From: Ricinus communis
Taxonomy: Eukaryota > Streptophyta > Magnoliopsida > Malpighiales > Euphorbiaceae
Direction: 5' to 3'
Length of the DNA: 64,000 bases
NCBI RefSeq assembly: GCF_019578655.1
Contig: NC_063260.1
Coordinates: 17,238,001 to 17,302,000, forward strand
Positions 10,879 through 23,600 of this stretch are shown piece after piece. The first letter of the stretch is position 1; each line of letters starts with the position of its first letter. The position numbers and the translations under genes were made by a program. The notes below the pieces were generated by a model. It was not told where the DNA came from. It worked only from the letters and a program-made list of their open reading frames with translations, and ran no database searches.

Positions 10879-11995
10879 TGCTTGCCTTTGATGAACCAAA
10901 AAGAGTGGGTTGAATTGGTGAATATGAATAATAACAGGTAATTCAAAAATTTAAAAGGTAGAGAGTAAAGAAGGAAGAGAAACACACAATTTATAGTGCT
11001 TTGGGTATAAATAAATCTTATATTCACTATGTAATCTTCAATTAGGTATTCCACTAAACTCAATCATAATCACAATGGAGTTTTCATTAGTTCACTCCTA
11101 AATAGGTGTTTTGGCTTACACCCAACCTCATAACTTGTATTTTATAGCTAATATACAACCTTAGAAGAGTTTTAATCCTAGGCTAACTCTCTAACCCAAT
11201 ACCAAGTGTTTTGACTAATACACAAACCTAATAAGAACATTCAAAGCTTTTATGATAACCTCATAAGGACAATTACATAAAGAATTAGATGTAAGAAGAT
11301 GTAAAATCAAATAGCAATAATACGAAAAGAAGGTTGTTGATCAATTGTAAATGTCTTTTAGATGGGGTTTTTATAGCCCCCAACTATCAAAGAAACATTA
11401 CCCCATATCCATAGGCTATAATATTGTTGCTTTAAGCTTTATATAGTGCATTAAATACATAGTTTGAGCATAGTTGAGGTTGCGATTTAGATATCTCACT
11501 CATAATGGAAAAATTACACATACTACACCTAATTTATGGTCGTGATTCTTAAAATAACAATGATTATAAACAACGTGTCACTTTATGATTTACTGACTAA
11601 AAAATAACTGCTGCAATCTTCCTAATGGGTACGAACATCACAGTCGCAATCCTTCCATAGCTTTCGTGATTTCATCCTTTACAAGGAAGTTGGAGCAACA
11701 TGCTCTATTATGGTTACAATGCAAGGTCTTATCTCCTTTATCTTTCTTTTTCCATTTCTTACAGTTGCAACTTCCTTCCTCATGGTCATGATCATGGCTC
11801 TTGAAATATGAATGTCGCGCTAGCGACATACTGATAGCTGTTGCAATTTAGGTGGCATAAATAAAGACAAGGCTTATGAACATTAAATTAAAATTTGTCA
11901 AAAAGACACTTGAAATATATAATTAATACTACACAATTCGATTGTTAAGATCAAAATCAAAATATTCTAATATCATGAAATGACTTAAGCTAACA
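10879..11995 (-). repeat. Sirevirus-like copia LTR, copy A (antisense)
   Basis: Read on the minus strand it starts TGTTAGCTTAAGTCA and ends in CA, and it aligns with 14312-15331 and 18981-20057. Shared landmarks on the plus strand are GAACCAA(A/G)A near the left end, a series of phrases such as ACAAGAGTTTT or its variants, and a (T/C)TTAA(G/C)ATCAAAAT segment near the right end. No PBS or PPT abuts it and no clear TSD is visible, so it is an old solo or orphan LTR. Confidence 0.65.
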
Positions 11996-12700
11996 CATAT
12001 ATAAAGAGATTTCTAACATCAAGTAAAATGGTTGTCTCTTTATCTAAGATCTGAAGCCCGTAAGGGATATGTCTTCAAAGTCAAGAAAACAGCTTGAAAT
12101 ATGAAGGCAGAAGAATGAATAGAGGGGGAGCAGAATCTCAAAGTAGCATATAGAAAATTTTGGTACTTGATGCGCTGTCTACTCATCTGGATTAAACAAA
12201 AAAAGTTCCATATTCTTTCAAGATTGCTCATGAGAAGGCTGAAGTCAACCAATCCAAGTGCACTAATCTTTGAAAGATTTAGGCTAAGATTTAATCCATC
12301 CTACAGAATTTGGAACCTTAAGTAAAGAACCTAGTAATAACACATCTTGGTCACCAAAAGGATAAAAAGAAGGTAGAAAGTCTGGTATGGCAAGCTCCAA
12401 CACTCAAGTAAAATTCATCTCTCATTGCTTCAAGTGAAAGTATCTTTATAAATTTCTTAGAGAATTTATTGGAATTGAAAGTGTAGTAATAAGTGGAAAA
12501 TATAGGCAAACGGGGAGTTATAAAGAAAAACATACTTTAAAGTAAGAAAAGATGGTAGAGTAGAAATTATATAATCAAAATACCCATGGATAGTACAATA
12601 TTAAGAAGAGCACTATTAATACATTGTTCTGGTACCCCCTCAAAAGGCTTAGAAACATCCCCATGAAGAGCGAGACAACTCGAAATAGAAGATCTAATAT
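11996..12700. other. No gene recognised
   Basis: Only short spurious frames occur. The plus strand near 12040-12330 has short Lys/Arg/Glu-rich stretches with stops and no identifiable domain. Confidence 0.3.
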
Positions 12701-13772
12701 TAGAAAAGACTCAACGTACCTTTAGACTTACCATAATAGAGCATTGCCGCAAAAAGGGGCATTAGACTGGTCTTTTAATTACAGCATGTCTCCCTTACTA
12801 CACCAAGCATAATAGACATGCTTTTCATATTGTGTCTCCTAGCACAAATTGACCCCTACAGTTTCTGAAGGCCTAATAAGGACAAGTGCATAGAAAAGAG
12901 CTTTTCGACATTGCTTTGTTATAAAAAGTTGCACGCTTCCCTAAAATATGAAAAGCAGCTTTTGGAAATTTCTTAGACCAAAAATCCATAAAATATAGGC
13001 TTGTAAAAGCTATCCAACGGCCTTCGATAATAATCCAAGCTCTAAACAATATTTTTAGTTTAAATTTTATTCTTTTCTCATTAAGTCCAAATAAAATTAT
13101 AATTCAAGAAATTAGAAAACATATTCTCTACACTTACCACTAGATTGGATTTGCATAAAAGAAATTTTAATTCTTCAAGTACAACCTTCAACGATTCCAT
13201 CATGTCCTTTCTGTTGTTTGTTTTATTTTTAAATACTGGAGACTATGTAGGATAGGATTATTCCTTTGTCCCTCCAACAAGTATACATCACTTGTAAACT
13301 CTTTTTTTTTGCAAGTTATAAATTCATTTATGGATGTTATTTATCAATTTTTGTTTCATACTTTGGGAATGCGTGATCGCCTTAGAATCTTAAACTAATT
13401 AGGCTAGAAGTGATCTCCTAAAGGTTGTCTTTTTCTTTATTCCTATCTTAGATTCATTATGTTCATTCAAATATAACATGATTTCATTAATAAAGATTAT
13501 AATTTTGGATAATATGTGATGACTATTTGTGTTAATTTGAGAACATAAACCTAGTCCGAAACCCTCCTTGGATTCGAGACTAGTGACTTCTTTCAAAAGG
13601 AGTTTAAAATTAGATATTTTCTTTATTTAAATATAAGATGGTGATTTTAAAATTAATCTATCATATACCTATACCAAAATACGAGATAGTAGGTAATTCA
13701 TAGTGTGAGACCACAGCCAAAAATCAGCATCCTAGATTTATTTTATAGACAATGTTCGAGCAATGCCTCACA
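12700..13772 (+). repeat. Tat-like gypsy LTR, second copy of the 30700-32120 family (approximate left end)
   Basis: The 3' part (13530-13772) matches 31870-32120. Shared features are the phrase around AACCTAGTC...CCTC(C/G)TTGGATT, then GGTGGTGA-like text, and an ending in GCCTCACA or TCTCACA. The 12740-12960 part matches 30860-31080 more loosely, including CTTTGTT...AAAG(T/C)TGCAC. The other copy has a PBS after its end. This one continues AGAACCTAAAA and so has none, suggesting a solo or 3' LTR. Confidence 0.5.
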
Positions 13773-14311
13773 AGAACCTAAAAAAAATTGAAGTAAAATA
13801 AGGATGGATTGAGGTAATAAATAAAAGGAACAAGTAGAGTAAACTACTTCATAAGCTGGTGAAAATTTTTCTTAAGTATGTGTATCAAAAGTTGATATGA
13901 ATTGGAGAACGCTTAGAGGACGAAGTAGAGACAAGAGTGGTTCTAAGAGGAGAGCTAAGTGATAACAATCCCAATATAAAGAAGATGAGAGTAAAACATT
14001 TTTAGAATTACAATATATATGTCCAATGCCAACTCAGGTGGAAGACAAGATACCTCTGCAATAGCCATGTTATAAGGGTTTTTATCTCTAGAACCTAAAG
14101 CACTGTCGGTCAGAGGAGAGCCTTCATACATTAGAGAATGGTCCATAACTATCATGATAAACAAGGTATAAAGGTTTTAATTTTAATTTTATCTTTTTAT
14201 TTTATATGATGATTTTACAAAAGAGCTAGAATATATTATAGCATGATGATGCAATGTAATCCAAACCTTGAAATCAAATAAGACTTATTTCAAAGGTCTT
14301 GAGAAAATAGT
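13773..14311. other. No gene recognised
   Basis: This is a short spacer between two LTR-derived segments. A minus frame at 14164-13955 has no known motif. Confidence 0.3.
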
Positions 14312-15331
14312 TGTTTACCCTTATGAACCAAGAAGGGGGGGATTGAAATGGTGAATGGAGAAGGATGTAAGTAAACAAAATAAGTTTGAGAAAAGATTGA
14401 AAGAGTAAAGAGAAAGAACTACAAAGAGTTATAGTGGTTCGGGCATTAACAGACCCTATATCCACTCCCCCAATCACAATTGGGTATTCATTATCTTATT
14501 AATCTTTATAAAGTGGAGTTTTCAAGCTCACTCCCAACTTGCTGTTTTATGGCTCACATTAAACCTTACACTTTGTGTTTTTAGTGCCTAACATAAAACC
14601 CTTACAAGAGTTTTTCTAAGCTAACCCTTAAACCTTATCTCAAGTGCTTAGACTAATACTCAAACCTCACAAGAACATTCAAGCTCTTACTAGAAGTAAA
14701 GAATAAGAAATTAATTGCAAGAAAGAGAAATTGAATGCACAATAGTATGAACTTTTTAGAGGTTGTTAATCAACCATAAATGACTATTTGATGCGGTTTT
14801 TATAGCCTAAAAATTCTAAAAGTTGTTACTCATATAACCTAAAAGATCCACCATATTTTGCTTTAAACTAGTCCATTAAATGCACTTGTCATAATGCAAA
14901 ATCATAGTCGCGATTCTTGCTTCGCGATCATAAATCTTGAACTACCACCAACGGCTATCTGATGTGGCAGTATGGTATTGGCAGCTTTTCAAATGATACT
15001 GTTGGCGGTTCCTAACGATTACTTCAAACTTCAACTTATTGCGATCGCACCCACTTGAGGTGTGGTAGCGAATCTGAACTTTTCAAGCCATTTCCTTCTT
15101 CTTTAAAGCTTCTTCTTTTTGTGGTCGCGCCTATCCTGGTACAGTCACAATTTTTAAACTTTTGTGACTTGAAGTTTTCGCCATGAAAGTGTTACTTTTC
15201 GCGGTCGTGATGCTTAAGGCAACCTTTCTTGAACTAATGCTACAATATTAATACTTGAAGAATCATTAGAGTAACACTTCAATTTGTTTGTTAAAATCAA
15301 AATAAGAGTTGACAAGGCACTTAGGCTAACA
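14312..15331 (-). repeat. Sirevirus-like copia LTR, copy B (antisense)
   Basis: On the minus strand it starts TGTTAGCCTAAGTGCC and ends GGGTAAACA, giving TG...CA termini. Flanking 5-mers ATAGT and ATGGC agree at 3 of 5 positions, so a TSD is not demonstrated. The middle (14900-15220) carries several CG-rich phrases such as TTCGCGGTCGTGATG and TTGCGATCGCAC, which stand out in this AT-rich region. Similar phrases lie near 21550-21640. Confidence 0.7.
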
Positions 15332-17060
15332 ATGGCTAAGGATGAGAACCTCATGCTCAACTTAAATAAAAGTTCACAACCCCAAAGGCCTATAAAAATT
15401 TAAGATTTCTAAGCTAAAGATCACGCCTAAGTATATTAATGCCCTATCATTTTTATTAAGCTAAGGTTCAATTATTTAATGAGCAATATATATTAAAAGG
15501 TAACATATTTAAATTACATCCAAAAGTTTATATATTAACTTGAGACTTGAAAATCCTAAATGAGTTATTATATTTTCTAAAATGATTAAAATATTAAAAA
15601 AGTAGTAAAAAATTGAAAAAGTTTTTAGGACCTGATAATTTTTTTGGTATATCTCAAAGTAAATTATATTCTTAGAAAATTCAGTAGTTCTTCTGCTTCC
15701 AGGATAAATTCTTTTATTTGGGCCTCATAAAAACTAGCAATAGGTTGATAAATCATTACTCTGATAATATAAGAAAAAAAATGGCTATTCTATCTTGCAT
15801 ACCGATGCTTTGGTCATTTAGTTGACTCCTTGCTGCCAGTCCGTGCTTGCTGTCATGCTGGCAAAAGCAAGGGTTTCGACCGGTTTTACCTATTATTGGA
15901 TTTGAGCCAATGGCTCTCGCTATATGAAAGTGATACTCTAACCTTCAAGCTTAAGTTTTAAGTTCTCTCAGATGGGCTCAAACTTAGAGAACTAGTAAAG
16001 AAATTATAGCAAGTTTTCAAAGTAAAAGTCAAAACTGGAGATTCTATATTAATATTTCATTTCCTTTAAATAGGAATTAATTTTCAGATAGCCTTTTAAA
16101 AGTTCAATTTACATCATAAGTAATAAGTTCAACAAAAGAAATTCCATAAAAGAATTTCAATCAAAATTACCCAGTAATTTGTACATAAATTTTTTTTTAG
16201 GATTTGTCCATAAATGTTTTTAAGGATTTCTAAATAAAGAGCACATTTTTCTTGAATTTCTTTCTCTGATATGTTTGGAGTGGTTTTTAAAATTTTGCAC
16301 AAAGATAAAATTTTAAATAATAAGTTTTGAATTTTATAAAAAAGAAGAGCACCACTAGAACCAAGAATTAGAGTGACAAAGAAAAGAAAACTAAGATTTG
16401 GTTTATATCAAACTAAGGCAGTTTTGATTAGGTTTGGAAGGATCAAGTTCATTGTTAAAAGCGACTATGGGTGGGTCGATGAAATAGCATCAAGTTGAAG
16501 TCATAAGCAACAGAATTCATAGGATTGAGGTTGACAGTGGGTGGGGAAGATGATATTGGGCTATCACAGATAGTGTGAGGTATTGCATTGTTTCTGGCAA
16601 GCTCAAACAATACTAAACAATGGGTAAGTGAAAGGACTAAAAGTGTGCAAGTGAGATTGAAGTAAGACAGGTTAAAACTTTGATGGGTATAAATATTTGA
16701 TGACGGACTAAAAGAAGATGAATATGGATTTTGAGGGTTTTAGAAAACTTTAAATAAATTTTAGTTTATAGTTAAGAAAAGTATCAAACTTTAAATGGAG
16801 GTTTAAGAGATTGAGAGAATAATGAAAATAATGGAAAGAGTGGTAAGAGAAGAAGATCTGAATTTGCTTTGTACTTTTTTCTTGGTTTTGCTTAGCTTCA
16901 TTTTCCCAAAACCAAGTGTTATTAGTATGGAATTGAATTTTGGGTCAAAAGTGTTTAAGTACTTTGTGTTGGTGGATTTTTAAAAAGATTATTTCATATA
17001 AATAGCCTAAAATTTATTGAGTCAAGCATTTAACGGGGCAATTGTTTATAGAAACTTTTA
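15332..17060. other. Long spacer without a recognised gene
   Basis: The stretch contains no recognised domain. A minus frame of about 100 codons without a usable start (about 16752-16455) and a 32-codon minus frame with a hydrophobic C-terminus (16901-16803) were examined and not accepted as genes. The sequence at 15830-15880 contains a short inverted repeat (GCCAG...CTGGC). Confidence 0.3.
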
Positions 17061-17800
17061 TATATATACGATAAATGGGTTACCAAAATTTTTTTACATC
17101 CTAAAATTTAGATTTTTATTTATATGGCCTAAATCTAAAATTTTTTATTTATATAAATTTTTTTAAAACTATAACATATTATCCATTTAATATTATTTCT
17201 CTTAATAAAGTTATGACAGCATCATCTTTATTCTTCATCTCTATTCATCTTTTCATTGTTATAAAATTCAAATAATTATCATAAACACAAAATTATTATC
17301 CTTCTTGGCACCTTTTGATGACTTCTTTTATTTTTTATTTTTTATTTTATCTTCACGTATTTTTAGTTTCATTTTGGCATATTTTTGTTATATTGTTAGT
17401 ATAAGTTTGATATATTTTTTAAAATACATATCTTCATTTTCATCAAAATACGCTAACTGTTACAAATACATATAATATCCTTCAATTCATAGATATCAAG
17501 CACAAAAATAAAAAATAAAATGATAAATCTATTTTAGTTGGCTAGTTTGACAATGGTACATTACTTTAGAAGTTAAATGATATTTTTCCAGTATTTTTAT
17601 GTATACTTTTAATATCTTTTTCTTTACGAAATTTTAAAAAAATAAAAAATCATATAAACAAAAAAAAGGTAATGAATTTTCTTTTAAAAATTGTATACAA
17701 AAAATAATTTTTAAAAAATTATATAAATAAGAATTTATAAAAATTGATGCATTCTTCTTATTTATATCATAATAAATTTTGAGGTGACCTAGATATCATA
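17060..17800. mobile_element. Possible MITE / foldback element
   Basis: The left part has GGGTTACCAAAATTTTT followed by AT-rich text. The right part, reverse complemented, reads AGGTCACCTCAAAATTTATT, with similar AT-rich continuation including ATTTATAT. The arms agree over roughly 45 bp with gaps. The interior has no coding capacity. The AT-richness makes chance similarity a real alternative. Confidence 0.35.
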
Positions 17801-18980
17801 TACTGGCCGACTATTTTAATTAGTTTAAGTCTACTATAAAATTTTAATTTTATTTGGTTTAATTAATTAAATAATTAATCAATCAGGATGAGTTTAACAA
17901 TGAGTCCAACGATTGACAACTCTACAAATGAAATCTAAAAAAGTAAAGATAAAATGATAGTAAGAAGTGTTGCCAAGTTAGCAGATTTCATAGTACTTTA
18001 TCGATATAACTTCCTAGATAGTCACAATGATAGTATTTCAATTGCTAAAAGTTAGATACAACTCCAACTATTATCTCTTCAAGATATAATTACTTCAAAA
18101 CTCTATAGATTGAAAGAGAAACGTGATGAATATCAAAAAGTTTACAATGAAACACTAAAATCTTCAAAACTATTTAGAAAATCGACATCTTTTCAATTTA
18201 TTATCAATTTATGTTCAACTTTTAGCATTTATTATTCGCAATTTTATGCGAAATTATATCTTTATATTCTTGTAAAATTGATGCAAGTCATTTTAGAGTA
18301 CTATTTCCTTTTAGTTTGTTTATTATTATAATTAAATATAATTAATTCACTAATGTCGAAGCCGAAATTTGTAGTAAAAAAGTTTAAAAACTCATAGTAA
18401 GCTTTGGTTAAGAAGTTAATTTAACGCGTGTTTTATATAATTCATATACCAAAACACATGTAGCATGCTCATAACAAATTATAATCAAAACAAGTTTGGA
18501 TTAAAAATGAGAAATTAAGTTATTCATTCAAATTAGGAATAGCGATTAGTTAATTAATTTCTCCTACTTTGGGATGCCAATGGATAGGTAAAGTAATTTT
18601 ACTTTCTCATACACTTGGTATTATATATTACTTTAAATATTAGCCTATAAAAAGTATGAATCTTTTTGCCCATAATGTATGTGTTGCGCCAGTTTTTAAT
18701 TATACTCTTCCCACTACTATTATTATTATATTACATTTAAATCTTTCTATTTATTTATATCTTTCTCTTTTAAGGCACCATTTCTTACAGTTTGCACGAG
18801 AAATTCCTAAGTCATATATAAGTTCATAAAAAATCTTATAAAAGCCCATTTATGCTTATGTTAATATATATATATGTTTTAAATATCTTCTTTTAAAAAT
18901 ATTCTAAAAAAGAATATTTTTAAAAATTCTCAATGATAAGACAATATTGTAATTCATAATATGTGAGTAAACAAGTCAAT
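17801..18980. other. AT-rich spacer, no gene recognised
   Basis: A plus frame at 18110-18331 (73 codons, Lys/Tyr/Leu-rich) has no domain and is probably chance. Confidence 0.3.
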
Positions 18981-20057
18981 TGTTGTTCCTTGATACACCA
19001 AGAAGAGGGGAGAGGATAAACTAATGTTGGTAAGATAGTAACAATTAAAAAGATTTAAGCAAGCAAGACAAAAAGAAGGAAAGAATGAAGATTAGAGATT
19101 TTTAGTGGTTCGGGTATTATCTAATCTTACATCAACTCTTCGATTCTTAATGGGGTATTCCACTAATGCTTTCATAACTACACTAGTAGTTCTCCTAAGC
19201 TCATGGCGAAACTTAATATTTTGGCTCAGGCAAGACCTTACACCTTGTGTTTAAGGCTAACACATAACCTTACAAGAGTTTTATTCCTATACTAAATCTC
19301 AAACCCAAGTCCAAGTATTTGAGGCTCACACTCAAACTCTACAAGAGCTTTTAGTGCTCTTCTAATAACCTAAATAAGGTTACAACATAGAAATTGATTT
19401 TAAAAAATAGAGAAATTAAAGTGCAATAATTTGGCTTCAATATGGTTGTTGATTAACCATAAATATTCTTTGGAAGGAGAATTTATAGTCCCAAACCTCC
19501 TTAGAGATGTTATAAATAAATCCTAAGCTAAATCTTTGCTTCTAGCTCTAGATATTGCATTAAATCCTAACCATAAAGTGTTTTCATGATCGTTAACTCT
19601 ATATAGATTTTGCGCTTACTAAATCACAATCGCAAGACTTAAGTTGCAGTAGCTCTTTTCATGTGTCATGTAGACGTAGGTCACGATAGATGCATAGTGG
19701 TATCAACTTCCTTTATATAAAAGACACTTTTGCAATGCCTCATATCATAATCATGGTTGAGGTCATGAAACCTATTATAGTCACTTGATTTGTAGTCACG
19801 GTCGCAAGAAACTTGGCAACATTTACTATTTTACACATGCTTCAATAGTTATGAATTTTTGAATATCATAGCTGCAATTCTATAATAACAATCATGATTT
19901 AGGAGGTAGAATCGAATTTCAAGTAAATGAACTTAATACGATCAGTACTTCAAATCCTATATAAAAATCACTTAATAATATCATAGTACTACTTAATTTA
20001 ATTGTCAAGATTAAAATTAAGGATTTTATTAATTTAGTAAAATAACTTAGTCTAAAA
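18981..20057 (-). repeat. 3' LTR of the antisense Sirevirus-like element (copy C)
   Basis: It aligns with copies A and B. Left landmark CACCAAGAAGAGGGG, central TAGTGGTTCGGGTATTA, right end ACTTAGTCTAAAA. The left border TGTTGTTCC corresponds to a CA terminus on the minus strand. The right border is decayed. Confidence 0.7.
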
Positions 20058-20075
20058 ATCTCTTCCTTTTTTATT
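20058..20075 (-). promoter_or_regulatory. Polypurine tract of the antisense element
   Basis: On the minus strand a run AAAAAAAGGAAGAGATT lies directly before LTR copy C, where the plus-strand primer is expected. This is why copy C is taken as the 3' LTR rather than a solo LTR. Confidence 0.5.
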
Positions 20076-20099
20076 TTGACAAATAAACTAAATATACTC

Positions 20100-22030
20100 C
20101 TCCTTAACCTACAAACAACTTAAGATAAAAATATGGAGTTCATTCAACATAATTAGAGAGAATCTATGATCACAAAAGGTAGTCCATAATTGAAATACAA
20201 CATGAAATTTAAAGAAAAGGATAAAGAAATAAAAAGGAGAAAAGAAAACTAGTGGCACTAAGTTATTCATCCTTATTTTCATCACTCTCTTCATTGCTAT
20301 TATGCCAATATTATTCTTCTACAAAGCCAAAGACGATTTTTTATAATCTTCTCTTGAATCACCCTTATATCTAAAAGGAGATGTTAAAGAAGCCTATAAC
20401 CTTAAAATTTTTCTTGTCTTGTCTTTTTAAATGCTTGAGCACCTTTTATTCAAAGAGAGTGGGGGAAGTCATCTAATTTCTTCTTGTTGTTTATGAGGTT
20501 TAAAGGTACTCTCTCTCCTACTCCCTCATTTTGAATAAGAAAGCCTACCCTGAGCTTTTTCAAAGTCATCCTAGTACCTCTATGTGTACTTAACACATAT
20601 TCATAAGTAATAACTTACTTGAGCAAAGTGTTGGAGGTAGTCAAGGTTAAGAAGATTAGAGTGAAAAAAGAGATTGCAAGTAAGAATTTTTTTTTTTTAA
20701 GAAAGTGGATATAACATTGTTATATATGGCTAGAAGAGTGACATGAAAGGGATGAAATATCACCCCCTTAGGTTCATTGCCAAGATGAGAAAGATGATTA
20801 ATGAAGAACTTTAAGGTCTCTATTTTTTTATTTTTAACAAAAAATAAAGAAACAAGAGATGCGATCAAACTTTTTATTAATTAAAGTCTCCTCTAAAAAT
20901 GTAAGAAGATCATGTCCATATCCATTAAAGAAATATTCCCTCATCATGAAAGCCAAAGGCTTTAGCTGTTGGCAGCCTTGTAAGGCAATGAGTTTGCCAA
21001 AAAGGTTAAAGGAGATTCCATAGAAGCCAAAGGGTTCACTCAACTTCTTCTTCATATCTAGGGTGATAAGCAACTCCCTGGTCAACTCATCATGGCATTC
21101 ATCACTTGGAAATATGGATTTTTCCAACCTATAGCCTTGATAATCTTGTGACTTCCTCCTCTATCCTAAGATTTTTAATGGTAGAAATAGAATGGATTTT
21201 AAAGGGGAAATTTTCTTATTAGCTATTAATTTATACCTTACATTTTCTTCCTTATAATTTGAGCAACTTCTAATTAAGGAGAGGAGATGGCAATACCCTT
21301 CCCTTTATTACTCATTGATGCTTTTGTCAGTAAGTAAGAAGAAAAGGATATAGATGCATATAAAAGATGAGAGAAAAGTGACAAAAGAGATAAAAGAGAG
21401 TTTGAAACTTTAGAATATAATAGAAAGAGTTAGAATGATTGTAAAATGATAAAAAAAATTCAATTTAAAGGTATTTATAGAGAAAAGATCTTAGAAAGTA
21501 GTCAAATATATATTAAAATCTCAAACCCTTTAGAAATTTCCAAAAAAATTCATAGTTGTGACCGCGAAAAGTGTTTATGCATGCAACTTTTGAAATTTCT
21601 CTGTAATCGTCAACAAATCTTTAAGAGTCGTGTTCACGATTACCTTGTCACATTCATGAACTTTTAAGACACTATAGCAATCATAAAAAGTTTAAGAATG
21701 GAGTTCGCTATAGATATGTCACGCTATCAATCAATGTAATATTATTTTAAAAATCATAGACGGTTTCACAACCTCGATCAATTGAACACACATGATTTAT
21801 GAGTTAAAAATAAATTTTACCTTTTAGAAACATGAAATGATGAGATTATATAGCATAACCAAATATGATCAACTTTCATGTAAATAACTAATTAAACCTT
21901 ATGGAATAACAAAATCCATAAATAGACTTAATCAACCATTAAGAGAATAAAAAAAAGAAACATAAGCACTAATTTTAACATAGAAAAACCACAAATAATC
22001 AGCCAACTATATACATAAAGGTCTAAAATA
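20100..22030 (-). other. Extra segment between RNase H and 3' LTR, possible decayed additional ORF
   Basis: Sirevirus-type copia elements often carry an additional open frame between pol and the 3' LTR. Here minus frames at 21127-20834 (97 codons) and 20868-20656 (70 codons) overlap in different frames and may be two pieces of one former protein. The first contains a GFYGISFNLFGKLIALQGC segment. No motif was recognised, so an env-like or captured-transposon origin is not shown. The stretch near 21550-21640 is CG-rich LTR-like text. Confidence 0.4.
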
Positions 22031-22039
22031 AATATAATC

Positions 22040-22520
22040 TAGAGAGCTCCCATCAAGCATACCAAGTTTCATTCTCATGAAATTAAAATGTTTCTCATTT
22101 TAGGGCTTAGTGAAGATATCAATCAATTCCTTATTAGTGTAAAATTTTTTAACACTACATCATCAATTTGCATATGATCTCTCAATAAATAATGCATAAT
22201 ATCTAAATGCTTACCCCTAGAGTGTTAAATAGAATTTTTATATAAATTGATTGTGTTTGTGTTACTACACTTGATGGGAATATGATCAAGCACTTTTCCA
22301 TAGTCCTTAGTTGTTGTTTTATCTAAAAGATTTGAATGCAATAACCACTTGCCACATATTTTGCTTCAGTGGGGGACAAGGCAATCGAAACTTTTTTCTT
22401 ATTAAACTAAAAACATAGACTTTCACCTAAGTAGTGACAAGTTTTTAGAAGTGTTTTTCCTATCTAATAAACTACCTGCATAGTTGGTATTCCTATGATA
22501 TCAAAGACCTAAATACAAAA
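22040..22520 (-). pseudogene. RNase H of the antisense Sirevirus-like element
   Basis: Minus-strand translation gives FNKKKVSIALSPTEAKYVASGYC near 22410-22340, matching the copia RNase H block with the catalytic Glu (usual form S-T-A-E-A-E-Y). Downstream fragments match the region before the tail of pol. Stops are frequent. Confidence 0.8.
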
Positions 22521-22639
22521 TATCATGTGAATATTTGAAATTTTTTTTTTTTGACAAAATGAAAATGTGATTCTTTTGGATAAAAATAGAAACATACATA
22601 CAAGCAAATATATATATAATATCAAGTATTAAAGTCGTG

Positions 22640-23560
22640 ATAGAAAAGAGTCAATCATACCTCTATACTTCTTCTCATCTACTGGCTTACCTTTTTTTAT
22701 TCTTGTCCAACTTTGTTGAGGTACCATTGGGATCTTGGCAACCTTGCATCCATCCATTCCATACTTTTTCAGAAGCTCCTTGGTATAGTTGGATTGGTTG
22801 ATGAAGATGTTATCCTTGCATTGTTTGATTTGTAATCCTAGGAAGAACTTAAGCTCTCATTCTCATCTCGAGTTTTCTAATTATAAACTGAGAGAATTCC
22901 TCATATATAAGCTCATTATAACCTCTAAATACAATATCATCAATATAAGATTTAGAAAATTAAAGTATCAAACTTGTGTGTTTTTTGACAAAGATTATTA
23001 TGTCAATGTCCTTTTTGTAAAACCATTGGAAAAAGAGTTAAATTTTTCATACTAAGCTCTAGGAGGTTGTTTTAAACCATATAACACTTTTGTTAACTTA
23101 AAAACATAATTTAAAAATTTAAAATATTTAAATTCGAAAAGTTGCTCAATATACACTTCTTGGTCAACAAATCTATTAAAAATGCATTTTTAACATCTAC
23201 TTAAAATTCACGTGACATGCATATGTTAAAGAATCATAATTTTTTCTAATCTAGTTGCGAAAGGAGATTTTTTATCATAATCCATGTGCCTTTCTCTTGG
23301 TTATATCCTCTGGTAATTATTCAAACTTTGTTACTAGTTTTAGAATGTGGTTTATCTAACTTGTTTGTGTATATATATTTATATATAATGATTGAATAAT
23401 CTTTAGATCTCAGAACAAGTTTACAAACCTTATTTTTCTCAAATTAATTGAGTTCCTCTTATATAGCAAGTATCTAACACTCATCATTAAGAGCCTCAGC
23501 TATTGTCTTTGGCTTAATTTGAGAAATAAAAGCAAGATTATTATCTAAAGGTTTAAAGTG
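22640..23560 (-). pseudogene. Reverse transcriptase of the antisense Sirevirus-like element
   Basis: Minus-strand frames give, in order, FISQIKPKTIAEALNDE (about 23530-23480), the block around ARLVAQGYNQEEG-type text as TRGYNQEKG (about 23310), DVKNAFL (about 23190), a Y-I-D-D-I box near 22948-22934, and the IKQCKDNIFINQSNYTKE-type segment near 22820-22770. The N-terminal text up to 23530 is typical of the linker before reverse transcriptase in this clade. Stops and small deletions are numerous. The catalytic Asp pair is retained. Confidence 0.82.
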
Positions 23561-23600
23561 AGATCTAGTATTTACATCCCATGAAGGAACACTATGGTCA

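Larger units (their letters stand above)
18981..23600 (-). mobile_element. Antisense Sirevirus-like copia element, 5'-truncated
   Basis: On the minus strand the order is reverse transcriptase (about 23560-22640), RNase H (22520-22040), a 2 kb segment without known domain, a PPT-like purine run, then the 3' LTR (20057-18981). Gag, protease, integrase and the 5' LTR are absent. Homology stops near 23600, where the flank becomes unrelated AT-rich sequence with small GATCTAAAG repeats. All domains carry stops and frameshifts. Confidence 0.75.

Noticed and set aside
15830..15900. tRNA-like or hairpin sequence with GCCAG...CTGGC
   Set aside because: No cloverleaf arms, no TTCGA-containing T-loop at the right place and no acceptor stem.
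16455..16752. About 100 open codons on the minus strand without a usable ATG at the start
   Set aside because: Ser/Thr/Pro/Asn-rich text without conserved motif. Openness over 300 bp can arise by chance, and no splice signals were convincing.
16803..16901. 32-codon minus frame with basic start and hydrophobic end, like a signal anchor
   Set aside because: It stops immediately after the hydrophobic stretch, no following exon was found, and it is too short to support.
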